Source: Cellulomonas avistercoris (GTDB lineage Bacteria > Actinomycetota > Actinomycetes > Actinomycetales > Cellulomonadaceae). Taken from it: a stretch of 64,000 nt of DNA. The notes beneath the pieces were generated by a model, which was not told the origin of the DNA, did no database searches, and saw nothing but the letters and a program-made list of their open reading frames with translations. Every line of letters begins with the position of its first letter. Position 1 is the stretch's first letter. Shown one piece after another: positions 48,555-57,779 of this stretch. The position numbers and the translations under genes are program-made. The stretch spans positions 1 through 64,000 of the forward strand of contig NZ_JACSQV010000003.1 of NCBI RefSeq assembly GCF_014836445.1. Reading direction: 5' to 3'.

Positions 48555-48560
48555 ATCATA
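48555..48560 (-). promoter_or_regulatory. -10 element of the lacI gene
   Basis: A perfect TATGAT on the minus strand, 6 nt before GTG at 48548. The operator occupies the -35 region, so autoregulation is expected. Confidence 0.6.
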
Positions 48561-48568
48561 GGACATCG

Positions 48569-48588
48569 TGTCGATAACGTTATCGACA
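48569..48588. promoter_or_regulatory. LacI-family operator between lacI and the ABC operon
   Basis: TGTCGATAACGTTATCGACA is a perfect 20-bp palindrome with the central CG typical of LacI-family sites. It lies 8 bp upstream of the lacI -10 and directly before the TTGACA of the ABC operon, so one site can control both directions. Confidence 0.85.
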
Positions 48589-48592
48589 TCGA

Positions 48593-48622
48593 TTGACACC
48601 GCTCCTGGACCACTGTCAACCT
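48593..48622 (+). promoter_or_regulatory. Promoter of the sugar ABC operon
   Basis: A perfect -35 TTGACA (48593-48598) starts 5 bases after the operator; CAACCT at 48617-48622 with an 18-bp spacer is the best -10. This gives a leader of about 35 nt with a GAGGAG SD before the ATG at 48665. Confidence 0.55.
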
Positions 48623-48664
48623 AGGCGCCGTCCGACCTCTCAGCGACGACGAGGAGATTCAAAG

Positions 48665-49966
48665 ATGAAGAGGACTGCGGCACTGCGCGCGGTCGCGCTC
48701 GGCGCAGCGGTAGCGATGATCGCCACCGCCTGCAGCTCCGGGAGCGGCAGCGACGACGCCACTGAAGGTTCCGGCGAGAACGTCACCCTGTCGTGGTGGC
48801 ACAACTCCAACACCGGTGCCGGCAAGGACTACTACGACCAGCTGGCCGACGAGTTCGAGTCGGACCACCCTGGCGTGACGATCGAGGTCACCGCCCTCCA
48901 GCACGAGGACATGCTGACCAAGCTCGACGCGGCGTTCCAGACGGGTGACGCACCCGACGTGTACATGGAGCGCGGTGGCGGCGAGCTGAAGGCGCACGTC
49001 GCCGCCGGCCTCACCAAGGACATCACCGACTCCGCCGCGGACACCATCTCGGCGATCGAGGGCTCGGTCGCCGGCTGGACCGTCGAGGACCGCGTGTACT
49101 CGCTGCCGTTCTCGATGGGCGTCGTCGGCTTCTGGTACAACAAGTCGATGTTCGCTCAGGCGGGCATCACCGAGCCGCCCAAGACGATGGCGGACTTCTA
49201 CGCCGCCGTCGACGCGCTGAAGGCCGCGGGCATCGAGCCCGTGTCGGTCGGTGCGGGTTCGGCGTGGCCGGCAGCGCACTACTGGTACTACTTCGCGCTG
49301 CGTCAGTGCTCGCAGGACACGATCGCCGAGGCGTCGCAGACGCTCGACTTCTCGGACGACTGCTGGGTCCGTGCGGGCGACAGCCTGGCCGAGCTCGTGT
49401 CGAAGGAGCCGTTCAACACGGGCTTCCTCGGCACCGAGGCCCAGGGCACGCCCGAGTCGGCGTCCGGTCTCCTCGCGAACCGCAAGGTCGCCATGGAGCT
49501 CGCCGGTCACTGGGAGCCCGGCGTCATGCAGGGCCTGACGGAGGACGAGCAGGGCCTCGGCGAGGACACCGCCTGGTTCCCCTTCCCCTCGGTCGAGGGT
49601 GGCGAGGGTGACCCCGCCGCGCAGCTCGGTGGCGGCGACGCGTGGGCGTGCTCGCAGGACGCGCCCGACGTCTGCGTGGACTTCATCGAGTTCATGCTCT
49701 CGAACGACGTGCAGAAGGGCTTCGCGGAGCTCGACATGGGTCTCCCGACGCTCCCGGCGGCCACGGCCTTCGTCGCAGCGCCCGAGCTGGCCCAGCTCCT
49801 GTCGTTCCGTAACGACGCGCCGTACGTCCAGCTGTACTTCGACACCCAGTTCGGCGAGAACATCGGTGGCGCCATGAACGAGGCCATCGTGTCCGTGTTC
49901 GCGGGGAGCGGGACGCCTCAGGGCGTCGTCGACGCGACCCAGGCCGCGGCTGACCTCGAGAAGTGA
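48665..49966 (+). CDS. ABC sugar transporter, substrate-binding lipoprotein (BxlE-like)
   Basis: A 433-residue family 1 extracellular binding protein. The lipobox IATAC gives lipid-modified Cys23 after a typical signal peptide. The mature protein (LSWWHNSNTGAGKDYYDQLA, FSMGVVGFWYNKSMFAQAGI) resembles Streptomyces BxlE, which binds xylobiose, so a xylo- or gluco-oligosaccharide ligand is inferred. The ATG at 48665 has GAGGAG upstream. Two permeases follow with 4-base overlaps. No ATPase gene is present; a shared MsiK-type ATPase elsewhere is expected. Confidence 0.9.
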   Translation: MKRTAALRAVALGAAVAMIATACSSGSGSDDATEGSGENVTLSWWHNSNTGAGKDYYDQLADEFESDHPGVTIEVTALQHEDMLTKLDAAFQTGDAPDVYMERGGGELKAHVAAGLTKDITDSAADTISAIEGSVAGWTVEDRVYSLPFSMGVVGFWYNKSMFAQAGITEPPKTMADFYAAVDALKAAGIEPVSVGAGSAWPAAHYWYYFALRQCSQDTIAEASQTLDFSDDCWVRAGDSLAELVSKEPFNTGFLGTEAQGTPESASGLLANRKVAMELAGHWEPGVMQGLTEDEQGLGEDTAWFPFPSVEGGEGDPAAQLGGGDAWACSQDAPDVCVDFIEFMLSNDVQKGFAELDMGLPTLPAATAFVAAPELAQLLSFRNDAPYVQLYFDTQFGENIGGAMNEAIVSVFAGSGTPQGVVDATQAAADLEK

Positions 49967-51018
49967 CCGACGTGGCAGGAGACCTGACCCCCCGCGGGGG
50001 GCACGCAACCAGGACTGCTGCCGCCACCGCAGTGAACCCGGGTGCCACCGGCCAGGCCACGGCCTGGTCGGTGGCCCCTGGGCCGCGGGGGCGCGGAGCG
50101 TCGTCCAACGAGTGGCGCAAGCGCCTCGAGATCTTCTTCTTCGTGGCCCCGGCACTGCTGCTCTTCGCCCTCTTCGTGGTGGTGCCGGTCGTCCAGGCCG
50201 CCCGCTACTCCGTGTTCCGTTGGAACGGCCTCGGGCCGATGGAGAACTTCGTCGGTCTCCAGAACTACGTCATGGCGCTCGGCGACACGATCTTCCAGCG
50301 CGCCGTGACCAACAACCTGACGATCGCGGCCCTCTCGATCGCGATCCAGCTCCCGATCGGCCTGCTGATCGCGCTGCTGCTGAACCGCAAGTTCCCGGGG
50401 CAGACCGCGATGCGCGTCATCGTGTTCGTGCCCTACGTGCTGGCCGAGGTCGTCGCGGGTGTCATCTGGAAGCTGCTGCTGCAGCCGCAGGGTGGCGTCA
50501 ACGCGTTCCTCGAGGGCATCGGGCTCGGCGGGTTCGCCAAGGCGTGGGTCGGTGACCCGAACGTCGCGCTGTGGACCGTCATGGGTGTGCTCACCTGGAA
50601 GTACTGCGGTCTGGCGATCGTCCTGCTCCTCGCCGGCCTCCAGGGCGTCCCCGAGGAGCTCCACGAGGCCGCGTCGATCGACGGCGCGAGCTGGTGGCAG
50701 ACGCAGCGCAAGATCACGATCCCGCTGCTCGGCCCGACCATCCGCACCTGGATGTTCCTGTCGATGATCGGATCGCTGCAGCTCTTCGACATGGTGTGGA
50801 TCCTCACCAAGGGCGGTCCGGACAACGCGACCGTCACCATGGCGACCTACCTCATCCGTCAGGGCACCGAGCGCAGCCAGTACGGCTACTCGTCCGCGGT
50901 CGCGATCATCCTCTTCGTCATCTCGTTCATCTTGGCGGGCCTGTTCCAGGCGTTCGTCCTGAACCGCGACTCTGGTGACGACAAGCCGAAGCAGCGCCGG
51001 AAGAAGGTGTCCCGATGA
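49963..51018 (+). CDS. ABC sugar transporter permease (MalF-like)
   Basis: A 351-residue permease with a disordered 45-residue N terminus and six membrane helices (first IFFFVAPALLLFALFVVVPV). The ATPase-contacting EAA loop reads EELHEAASIDGASWWQTQRK. The GTG overlaps the binding-protein stop by 4 bases, and the next permease overlaps in turn. It forms the membrane channel with the gene at 51015. Confidence 0.93.
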   Translation: MTDVAGDLTPRGGHATRTAAATAVNPGATGQATAWSVAPGPRGRGASSNEWRKRLEIFFFVAPALLLFALFVVVPVVQAARYSVFRWNGLGPMENFVGLQNYVMALGDTIFQRAVTNNLTIAALSIAIQLPIGLLIALLLNRKFPGQTAMRVIVFVPYVLAEVVAGVIWKLLLQPQGGVNAFLEGIGLGGFAKAWVGDPNVALWTVMGVLTWKYCGLAIVLLLAGLQGVPEELHEAASIDGASWWQTQRKITIPLLGPTIRTWMFLSMIGSLQLFDMVWILTKGGPDNATVTMATYLIRQGTERSQYGYSSAVAIILFVISFILAGLFQAFVLNRDSGDDKPKQRRKKVSR

Positions 51019-51896
51019 CCTCCGTCGTCGCCCCGCCCTCGCGCGGCACGCGAGGAGCCGCCCGTTCGGGTTCCCAGCGCCGCCGTTCGATCAGCCCGTG
51101 GGTCTACGTCGCGTCCGTCCTGGTCGCGGGGATCACGCTCGCACCCGTCGTGTACGCGGTGCTCAGCGGCTTCCGCTCGAACGGCCAGCTGGGTGCGAAC
51201 CCGGTCGGCCTGCCGAACCCGTGGATCTTCGACAACTACGTCGGCGTCCTGACGTCGGGGAGCTTCTGGCAGTACGCGCTGAACTCGCTCATCATCGCCG
51301 GCGTCACCACGGCGCTCGTGGTGATCGCGGGCGTCATGGCGGCCTACCCGCTCGCGCGGTACCGCTTCAAGGGCCGCCAGGCGCTCTTCAACGTGTTCGT
51401 CGCGGGTCTGATGTTCCCGCTCACGGTCGCGATCATCCCGCTGTTCCTCATGGTCCGCGAGCTCGGGCTGACCAACACCTACTGGGGTGTGGCGCTGCCG
51501 CAGGCGGCGTTCGCGCTGCCGATGACGATCGTCATCCTGCGGCCGTTCCTCATGGCGCTGCCCAACGAGCTCGAGGAGGCGGCGATGCTCGACGGTGCGT
51601 CGCGCATCGGCTTCTTCTGGCGGATCCTGGTCCCGCTGTCGGGACCGGGCATGGTGACCACCGGTGTGCTCGCGTTCGTGGGCTCCTGGAACGGCTACCT
51701 GCTCCCGCTGCTCTTCCTCAACAACCCCGCGCTCAAGACGCTCCCGCTCGGCGTCGCGGACTTCTCCACCGAGCACTCGGCCGACACGGCCGGTGTGCTC
51801 GCGTTCACCTCGCTCGCGGTCATCCCGGCGCTGGTGTTCTTCCTGACGATGCAGAAGCGGATCGTCAGCGGCCTGCAGGGGGCCGTGAAGGGCTGA
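51015..51896 (+). CDS. ABC sugar transporter permease (MalG-like)
   Basis: A 293-residue permease with six membrane helices (first YVASVLVAGITLAPVVYAVL) and the EAA loop NELEEAAMLDGASRIGFFWR. The ATG overlaps the preceding stop by 4 bases. The GH3 gene follows after 117 bases that contain a GC-rich hairpin. Confidence 0.93.
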   Translation: MTSVVAPPSRGTRGAARSGSQRRRSISPWVYVASVLVAGITLAPVVYAVLSGFRSNGQLGANPVGLPNPWIFDNYVGVLTSGSFWQYALNSLIIAGVTTALVVIAGVMAAYPLARYRFKGRQALFNVFVAGLMFPLTVAIIPLFLMVRELGLTNTYWGVALPQAAFALPMTIVILRPFLMALPNELEEAAMLDGASRIGFFWRILVPLSGPGMVTTGVLAFVGSWNGYLLPLLFLNNPALKTLPLGVADFSTEHSADTAGVLAFTSLAVIPALVFFLTMQKRIVSGLQGAVKG

Positions 51897-51929
51897 GCCC
51901 TTCCCCCTGACATCCCCACCCTGGCGTGT

Positions 51930-51963
51930 CCGGGGGCCCCGCGCCGGGCGGGGGGGGCCCCGG
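51930..51963. other. GC-rich hairpin between the ABC operon and the GH3 gene
   Basis: CCGGGG (51930-51935) pairs with CCCCGG (51958-51963) and CCCC (51937-51940) with GGGG (51954-51957) around a 13-nt loop, with one bulged G. It has no T-run. It could be a partial terminator or an RNA-stability element that sets the ratio of transporter to enzyme. Confidence 0.4.
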
Positions 51964-52013
51964 TCCGCCTGTGCCCGCATCGTGGCGGACGCGCACCTGA
52001 AGGAGACAGTCCA

Positions 52014-54293
52014 GTGACTCAGCTCGAGTTGCCCGTCGGCATCCAGGTCTCGGAGCGGGTGCGCGACCTCCTGGCCCGCATGACGCTCGACGAGAAGCTG
52101 GCCCAGATCGTCGGCTTCTGGGAGAAGAGCGAGGGCGAGGCCGTGGCCCCCCTCCAGGGCGAGTTCGAGGCGCCGCGCGGGCTCGACGAGGCGATCCAGG
52201 ACGGGCTCGGCCACCTCACGCGCGTCTACGGCACCCGACCGGTCGACGCGGCCGAGCGCGCCGCCTGGCTCTGGGCCAAGCAGCGCTGGTTCGTCAACGA
52301 GACCCGGCTCGGGATCCCGGCCCTCGTGCACGAGGAGTGCCTCACCGGGCTGTCCGCATGGGGTGCGGCGACGTTCCCGACCCCGCTGGCCTGGGGTGCG
52401 TCCTTCGACGCCGACCTGGTCACGCGCATGGGCGAGCTCATCGGCGGGTCCATGCGCGAGCTCGGGATCCACCAGGGGCTGGCCCCCGTGCTGGACGTCA
52501 TCCGCGACCCCCGCTGGGGTCGCGTCGACGAGTGCATCTCCGAGGACCCGTACCTGGTCGGCACGCTGGGCACGTCGTACGTCCGCGGCCTGCAGTCGAC
52601 GGGTGTCCACGCCACGCTCAAGCACTTCGTCGGGTACTCGGCCTCCCAGTCCGGCCGCAACTTCGCCCCGGTCCACATCGGCCGTCGCGAGCTGGCCGAC
52701 GTCCTGCTCGTGCCGTTCGAGATGGGTGTCCTCGACGGCGGGGTGCGCTCGGTCATGCACTCCTACGCCGGCATCGACGGCGTGCCCGTCGCGGCCGACC
52801 CCGACCTGCTGACCGGTCTGCTGCGCGAGCGCTGGGGCTTCGACGGCACGGTGGTCGCCGACTACTTCGGCGTCGCGTTCCTCCAGCTGCTGCACCACGT
52901 CGCGTCCGACCTCGGCGACGCGGCCGGGCAGGCGCTCGCCGCGGGCGTCGACATCGAGCTGCCGACGGGTGACGCGTACCTCGCGCCGCTGGCCGCCGCC
53001 GTCCGCGCCGGGACGGTCGACGAGGCGCTCGTCGACCGTGCCGTGCTGCGGGCACTGGCCCAGAAGGAGGCGCTGGGCCTGCTCGACGCGACCTTCGAGG
53101 ACGAGCCGCCCACCGAGGTCGACCTGGACTCCCCGGCGCACCGCGAGGTCGCCGCGCTGCTCGCCGAGCGCTCGCTCGTGCTGCTCACGAACGACGGCGC
53201 GCTGCCCCTCGCGGCAGATGCCCGTGTGGCCGTGATCGGCCCGAACGCCGACCGTGCCGCCGCGCTGTTCGGCTGCTACTCCTTCCTCAACCACGTGCTC
53301 GCGCACCACCCGGACGCGGTCGTCGGGATCGAGACGCCCACCGTCCTCGAGGCCCTGCGCCGCGAGCACGGCGGCGACGTCTCGTACACGCCCGGCTGCG
53401 CGGTGGACGACGACGACCGCTCGGGCTTCGAGGCGGCCGTCGCCGCGGCGAGCGCCGCGGAGGTCGCGGTGCTCGTGGTCGGCGACCATGCCGCGCTGTT
53501 CGGCCGTGGCACGGTCGGCGAGGGCTGCGACCGGGACGACCTCGAGCTGCCCGGCGTCCAGCGCGAGCTCGTCGAGGCCGTCCTGGCGACCGGCACGCCC
53601 GTCGTGCTCGTCATGCTGACGGGACGCCCGTACGCGGTGGACTGGGCGCTCGGGCGCTGCGCCGCAGCGGTGCAGGCCTTCTTCCCGGGGGAGGAGGGCG
53701 GCAACGCGGTCGCCGGCGTCCTGACGGGCCGCGTCAACCCGTCGGGTCGCCTGCCGGTCTCGCTGCCCCGCTCCGCGGGTGCGCAGCCCTACACCTATCT
53801 GCACCCGACGCTGGGCGGTGACGGCGACGTCACCAACCTCAGCACGGTGCCGACCCTGCCGTTCGGCCACGGGCTGTCCTACACGTCCTTCACGCGCACG
53901 GACCTGCGGGTGGCGCCCGGCGCCACCACCGACGCGGGCCTGCGAGTGACCGTGACCGTCACCAACACCGGGGACCGGGCGGGTGCTGACGTCGTGCAGC
54001 TGTACGGCAAGGACGTCGTCGCGAGCGTCACGCGCCCCGTGGCGCAGCTGCTCGGCTACCGCCGGGTCGAGCTCGAGCCCGGCCGGAGCGTCGAGGTCGA
54101 GCTCGCCGTCCCCGCCGCTCGCCTCGCGTTCACCGACCGCACGGGTCGCCGGGTCGTCGAGCCGGGTGCGCTCGAGGTCTGGGTCGGGCCGTCGTGCGCG
54201 CAGCGCGAGACGCAGGCCGTCGTCGACCTCGCCGGGGAGACCTACCCCGTGACGATCGACGACCCGCGCTGGACCGGCGTCACGGTCCGCTGA
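52014..54293 (+). CDS. GH3 beta-xylosidase / beta-glucosidase (BxlA-like)
   Basis: A 759-residue GH3 enzyme. The N-terminal (beta/alpha)8 domain carries nucleophile Asp283 in GTVVADYFGVAF, with ATLKHFVGYSASQSGRNFAP before it. The alpha/beta sandwich and the C-terminal fibronectin-III-like domain (YGKDVVASVTRPVAQLLGYR) are complete. No signal peptide is present, so it acts in the cytoplasm on imported oligosaccharides. The position after a BxlE-like transporter suggests xylobiose; beta-glucosidase activity cannot be excluded. The GTG at 52014 follows AGGAGA. Confidence 0.9.
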   Translation: MTQLELPVGIQVSERVRDLLARMTLDEKLAQIVGFWEKSEGEAVAPLQGEFEAPRGLDEAIQDGLGHLTRVYGTRPVDAAERAAWLWAKQRWFVNETRLGIPALVHEECLTGLSAWGAATFPTPLAWGASFDADLVTRMGELIGGSMRELGIHQGLAPVLDVIRDPRWGRVDECISEDPYLVGTLGTSYVRGLQSTGVHATLKHFVGYSASQSGRNFAPVHIGRRELADVLLVPFEMGVLDGGVRSVMHSYAGIDGVPVAADPDLLTGLLRERWGFDGTVVADYFGVAFLQLLHHVASDLGDAAGQALAAGVDIELPTGDAYLAPLAAAVRAGTVDEALVDRAVLRALAQKEALGLLDATFEDEPPTEVDLDSPAHREVAALLAERSLVLLTNDGALPLAADARVAVIGPNADRAAALFGCYSFLNHVLAHHPDAVVGIETPTVLEALRREHGGDVSYTPGCAVDDDDRSGFEAAVAAASAAEVAVLVVGDHAALFGRGTVGEGCDRDDLELPGVQRELVEAVLATGTPVVLVMLTGRPYAVDWALGRCAAAVQAFFPGEEGGNAVAGVLTGRVNPSGRLPVSLPRSAGAQPYTYLHPTLGGDGDVTNLSTVPTLPFGHGLSYTSFTRTDLRVAPGATTDAGLRVTVTVTNTGDRAGADVVQLYGKDVVASVTRPVAQLLGYRRVELEPGRSVEVELAVPAARLAFTDRTGRRVVEPGALEVWVGPSCAQRETQAVVDLAGETYPVTIDDPRWTGVTVR

Positions 54294-54372
54294 GACGTCC
54301 GCCGGCGGTCGGAGCAGCGGTCGCCGGCGGATCACTGGACGGACGTCCGACGTCGTCGCCGCGGCACGGGCG

Positions 54373-54408
54373 TAACGTGTCGAGGTCGTCACCCGAGAGG
54401 TGACCTCG
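54373..54408 (+). promoter_or_regulatory. Promoter and leader hairpin of the first ilvD gene
   Basis: TAACGT (54373-54378) is a likely -10. The following leader forms a 10-bp stem (54381-54393 with 54399-54408, three-base bulge). No leader peptide rich in branched-chain codons was found, so attenuation is not shown. Confidence 0.35.
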
Positions 54409-54434
54409 TGCCCCCGTGCGAAGGAGACCCCACG

Positions 54435-56300
54435 TTGAGCCGTCCGCTGCGCTCTCGTACCTCGACCCACGGTCGCAACATGGCCGGTGCTCGCGCGCTG
54501 TGGCGTGCGACCGGCATGACGACCGAGGACTTCGGCAAGCCGATCATCGCGATCGCGAACTCCTACACGCAGTTCGTCCCGGGGCACGTGCACCTCAAGG
54601 ACATGGGTGACCTGGTGGCCGGCGCGATCCGCGAGGCCGGCGGCGTCGCCAAGGAGTTCAACACCATCGCGGTCGACGACGGCATCGCGATGGGCCACGG
54701 CGGCATGCTGTACTCGCTGCCGAGCCGCGACCTCATCGCCGACTCGGTCGAGTACATGGTGAACGCGCACTGCGCCGACGCGATCGTCTGCATCTCCAAC
54801 TGCGACAAGATCACGCCCGGCATGCTCAACGCCGCGCTGCGGCTCAACATCCCGGTGATCTTCGTGTCCGGCGGGCCGATGGAGGCCGGCAAGGCCGTGG
54901 TGGCCGACGGCGTCGCGAAGACGCACCTCAACCTCGTCAACGCGATCAACTACTCGGCCGACGACAACGTGTCCGACGAGGCGCTGGGCCGCGTCGAGGA
55001 GAACGCGTGCCCCACGTGCGGCTCGTGCTCGGGCATGTTCACGGCCAACTCGATGAACTGCCTGACCGAGGCCCTCGGGCTCTCGCTGCCGGGCAACGGC
55101 TCGACGCTCGCGACGCACACGGCCCGGCGCGAGCTCTTCCTCGAGGCGGGACGCACGATCGTCGACCTCGCGCGCCGCTACTACCAGGACGAGGACGACA
55201 GCGTCGCGCCCCGGTCGATCGCCAACCGTGCGGCGTTCAGCAACGCGATGACGCTCGACGTCGCGATGGGCGGCTCGACCAACACGGTGCTGCACATCCT
55301 GGCGGCCGCGCAGGAGGCCGAGCTCGAGTTCACGCTCGAGGACATCGACACCATCAGCCGCCGGGTGCCGTGCCTCTCGAAGGTCGCGCCCAACCACCCG
55401 GACTTCCACATGGAGGACGTGCACCGCGCCGGCGGCATCCCGGCGCTGCTGGGCGAGCTGGACCGCGCCGGGCTGCTCGACCACGACGTCACCAGCGTCC
55501 ACACCCCGACGCTGCGGGCGTGGCTGGACGACTGGGACATCCGCAGCGGCACGGCGACGCAGCGCGCGCGCGACCTGTTCCTCGCGGCGCCGGGCGGCGT
55601 GCGCACGACGCAGGCGTTCTCCACGTCGAACGTGTGGGAGTCGCTCGACACGGACGCGGCCGCGGGCTGCATCCGCGACGCCGCGCACGCCTACACCGTG
55701 GAGGGCGGGCTCGCGGTGCTGCGGGGCAACCTGGCGCCGGACGGCGCGATCATCAAGACCGCGGGCATCGACCCCGACGTCTTCCACTTCGTGGGTCGCG
55801 CGCTGGTGTGCGAGTCGCAGGACGAGGCCGTCGACAAGATCCTGCGCAAGGAGGTCCAGCCCGGTCACGTCGTCGTGGTGCGCTACGAGGGCCCCGCGGG
55901 CGGCCCCGGCATGCAGGAGATGCTCTACCCGACGTCGTTCATCAAGGGTCGCGGCCTGGGCAAGGTGTGCGCGCTGATCACCGACGGCCGGTTCTCGGGC
56001 GGGTCCAGCGGCATCTCCGTGGGGCACGTCAGCCCCGAGGCGGCCGCGGGCGGCACCATCGGGCTGGTCGAGGACGGCGACGAGATCGAGATCGACGTCG
56101 AGGCACGCGTCATCCGGGTCAACGTCCCGGACGCCGTGCTCGCGGAGCGTCGCGCCAAGATGGAGGCGAGCGAGAACCCGTGGCAGCCGGTCGACCGCGA
56201 CCGCTACGTGTCGCCCGCGCTGCAGGCGTACGCGGCGATGGCGACGAGCGCGGACCGCGGCGCGGTGCGCGACGTCAGCCGGCTGCGCCGACGGGCCTGA
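54435..56300 (+). CDS. ilvD: Dihydroxy-acid dehydratase, long (E. coli IlvD-like) type
   Basis: It dehydrates 2,3-dihydroxy-acids in valine, isoleucine and leucine synthesis. The 621-residue protein aligns almost end to end with E. coli IlvD (616), for example [19 protein letters not shown]. It has iron-sulfur cysteines in [12 protein letters not shown] and [18 protein letters not shown], and ends [17 protein letters not shown] at 54435 is preferred because AAGGAGA lies 7 nt upstream and it gives the E. coli N terminus; a GTG at 54408 is in frame but lies in the leader hairpin. A second, different ilvD lies at 57780. Confidence 0.92.
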   Translation: MSRPLRSRTSTHGRNMAGARALWRATGMTTEDFGKPIIAIANSYTQFVPGHVHLKDMGDLVAGAIREAGGVAKEFNTIAVDDGIAMGHGGMLYSLPSRDLIADSVEYMVNAHCADAIVCISNCDKITPGMLNAALRLNIPVIFVSGGPMEAGKAVVADGVAKTHLNLVNAINYSADDNVSDEALGRVEENACPTCGSCSGMFTANSMNCLTEALGLSLPGNGSTLATHTARRELFLEAGRTIVDLARRYYQDEDDSVAPRSIANRAAFSNAMTLDVAMGGSTNTVLHILAAAQEAELEFTLEDIDTISRRVPCLSKVAPNHPDFHMEDVHRAGGIPALLGELDRAGLLDHDVTSVHTPTLRAWLDDWDIRSGTATQRARDLFLAAPGGVRTTQAFSTSNVWESLDTDAAAGCIRDAAHAYTVEGGLAVLRGNLAPDGAIIKTAGIDPDVFHFVGRALVCESQDEAVDKILRKEVQPGHVVVVRYEGPAGGPGMQEMLYPTSFIKGRGLGKVCALITDGRFSGGSSGISVGHVSPEAAAGGTIGLVEDGDEIEIDVEARVIRVNVPDAVLAERRAKMEASENPWQPVDRDRYVSPALQAYAAMATSADRGAVRDVSRLRRRA

Positions 56301-56302
56301 TG

Positions 56303-56351
56303 CCGCCGTCCGCCCGCCGGGGCGCGAGCCTGCCCGTCACCGTGACGGCGG
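56303..56351. terminator. Possible terminator between ilvD and a converging gene
   Basis: CCGCCGTC (56303-56310) can pair with GACGGCGG (56344-56351), and an inner palindrome CCGTCACCGTGACGG (56334-56348) offers a competing hairpin. No T-run. Position between convergent stops is the main support. Confidence 0.3.
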
Positions 56352-57119
56352 TCAGCGCCGCGGTCTGGCCTCGGCGCGCTCGTCGATCAGGCGCGCCAGC
56401 CGGTGGTGGTCCTGGCTCAGGTCGGCGTAGGCCGCGTGGGCCACGCGGAACAGCTCCTGGGCGTACCGGATGATGCCCACGCGGTAGCGGCTGTCACCCG
56501 AGCGCAGGTGCTCGGCGACCTCGGGGTGGGCGTCCAGTGCCGCGTCGAGCAGCAGGTCCAGGCGCTCAGGGTCCGGGACGTCGCGCAGCCGCCGCACGGC
56601 GTCCTGCGCCTCCGGGCCGAACGCCCAGTACTGGCTCCACGGGGAGCTCGCCGTGACGACGCGCGCGGGTGCGGGCGCCGCGGGCCACAGCTGGACGACG
56701 TAGCTCTCGGCGGGCGCCTCGTCCCACCGCCCGGCCCTGAACTGCTCGCTGCCGTCCTGCCCGCCGCGGACCGCGTAGCGCGCCCGCATGTCGACGGCAG
56801 GCAGCAACGGCCCGTCGACGGAACCCGCACCCGCCCAGCCCGTGACGCGGACCGCGCCGCCGCCGCGCAACGACAGCTCGGCGACGGCGTCCCACGCCGG
56901 GTCCACCGTCGGCGTCCGGTCGTGGACCTCGATCCGGAACGCCACGCGCCCGTGCTGCCGGGGCACGGTGAGGACGACCCAGCCGTCCTCCCACGTGCTC
57001 GCGAGCCCGGTGTCCGCGCGGGGGTCGAGGGTGCCGGGCGCGTCGAGGTGGAGCTCGACCTGGGAGTAGTCGGCGTCGACGACGCCCTGCGCGACCTGCA
57101 CGGCCGCCCCGTCACCCAC
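56352..57119 (-). CDS. Conserved hypothetical protein
   Basis: A 255-residue protein, probably soluble, with no recognised family. The N-terminal 150 residues look beta-rich (VVDADYSQVELHLDAPG, DGWVVLTVPRQHGRVAFRIE); the C-terminal 100 are helical (PEAQDAVRRLRDVPDPERLD, GIIRYAQELFRVAHAAYADL). No signal peptide or membrane helix is seen. The GTG at 57119 is 51 bases after the minus-strand lipoprotein gene, so the two are likely cotranscribed. Confidence 0.65.
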   Translation of the reverse strand: MGDGAAVQVAQGVVDADYSQVELHLDAPGTLDPRADTGLASTWEDGWVVLTVPRQHGRVAFRIEVHDRTPTVDPAWDAVAELSLRGGGAVRVTGWAGAGSVDGPLLPAVDMRARYAVRGGQDGSEQFRAGRWDEAPAESYVVQLWPAAPAPARVVTASSPWSQYWAFGPEAQDAVRRLRDVPDPERLDLLLDAALDAHPEVAEHLRSGDSRYRVGIIRYAQELFRVAHAAYADLSQDHHRLARLIDERAEARPRR

Positions 57120-57170
57120 GGTGCGTCCGCGCGGCGGGCGGCGGTGTGGTCCCGGTGCGCGCCGCCGGCA

Positions 57171-57716
57171 TCAGCACTCCTCCTGCGAGCGCTCGTCCAG
57201 CAGCCAGTGCCCCGGCCCGGGGCGCAGGACGACCAGGCCGCAGCTGCCCGCCGCGTAGGTGACGTGCAGGACGGCGCGGTCGGCCGACTCCTCGCGCACC
57301 TCGACCACCGCCTCGGGCGGCTGGCCGGCCGCCGCGAACAAGGCCGCGGTCATCGTGATGAGGCTCGCGCAGTCGGTGACGCCGGGCACCCCCTGCGCCG
57401 TGAGCTGGTCGAGCATGCGCTGCGTGAGCTCGGGCGTCATGTGGTCGCACGCGGTCGCGGCGTCCGGCGCCCGGCTGGCGGCCAGCCAGGTCCGGAAGCT
57501 CCCCTCGGGGCCGGCCGGGTCGGCGGATGCCGCGGGCGCCGCCTCGGGGCCGGAGACAGGTGCCGACGGGGTGGGGCTCGGCGCGTCGGCCGTGGCGCCC
57601 GGGGTCGGGCTGCCCGACGCGTCGGGCGCGTCGGACGAGCACCCGGACAGGAGCGCCGCGCACAGCAGCGGCGCGATCAGCCACGACGGACGGCGGGCGG
57701 TGAAGGGCGTGGTCAC
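57171..57716 (-). CDS. Secreted lipoprotein, unknown function
   Basis: A 181-residue protein with a lipobox (LLSGC, lipidated Cys26) after a signal peptide. A long Ala/Pro/Ser/Thr linker (about 27-70) precedes a small domain of about 110 residues with three Cys (ATACDHMTP, GVTDCASLI, AGSCGLVVL), the last of which is near a conserved-looking GHWLLDE. The DHMTPEL...D.C pattern recalls small actinobacterial lipoproteins with an NTF2-like fold, but this is tentative. Confidence 0.72.
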   Translation of the reverse strand: MTTPFTARRPSWLIAPLLCAALLSGCSSDAPDASGSPTPGATADAPSPTPSAPVSGPEAAPAASADPAGPEGSFRTWLAASRAPDAATACDHMTPELTQRMLDQLTAQGVPGVTDCASLITMTAALFAAAGQPPEAVVEVREESADRAVLHVTYAAGSCGLVVLRPGPGHWLLDERSQEEC

Positions 57717-57767
57717 CCGCTCATCCTGGCACCGCCGCGGCGGGCGGCGTCCGACGCGCTGCGTGAC

Positions 57768-57773
57768 TAGTGT
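57768..57773 (+). promoter_or_regulatory. -10 element of the second ilvD gene
   Basis: TAGTGT lies 6 nt before the ATG at 57780, no SD; a leaderless transcript is predicted. Confidence 0.5.
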
Positions 57774-57779
57774 CGCGAC

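Noticed and set aside
50886..56027. A 1713-residue minus-strand open frame across the ABC operon, GH3 and ilvD genes
   Set aside because: It runs antisense through four well-recognised genes and has no domain; stops are simply rare in this composition.
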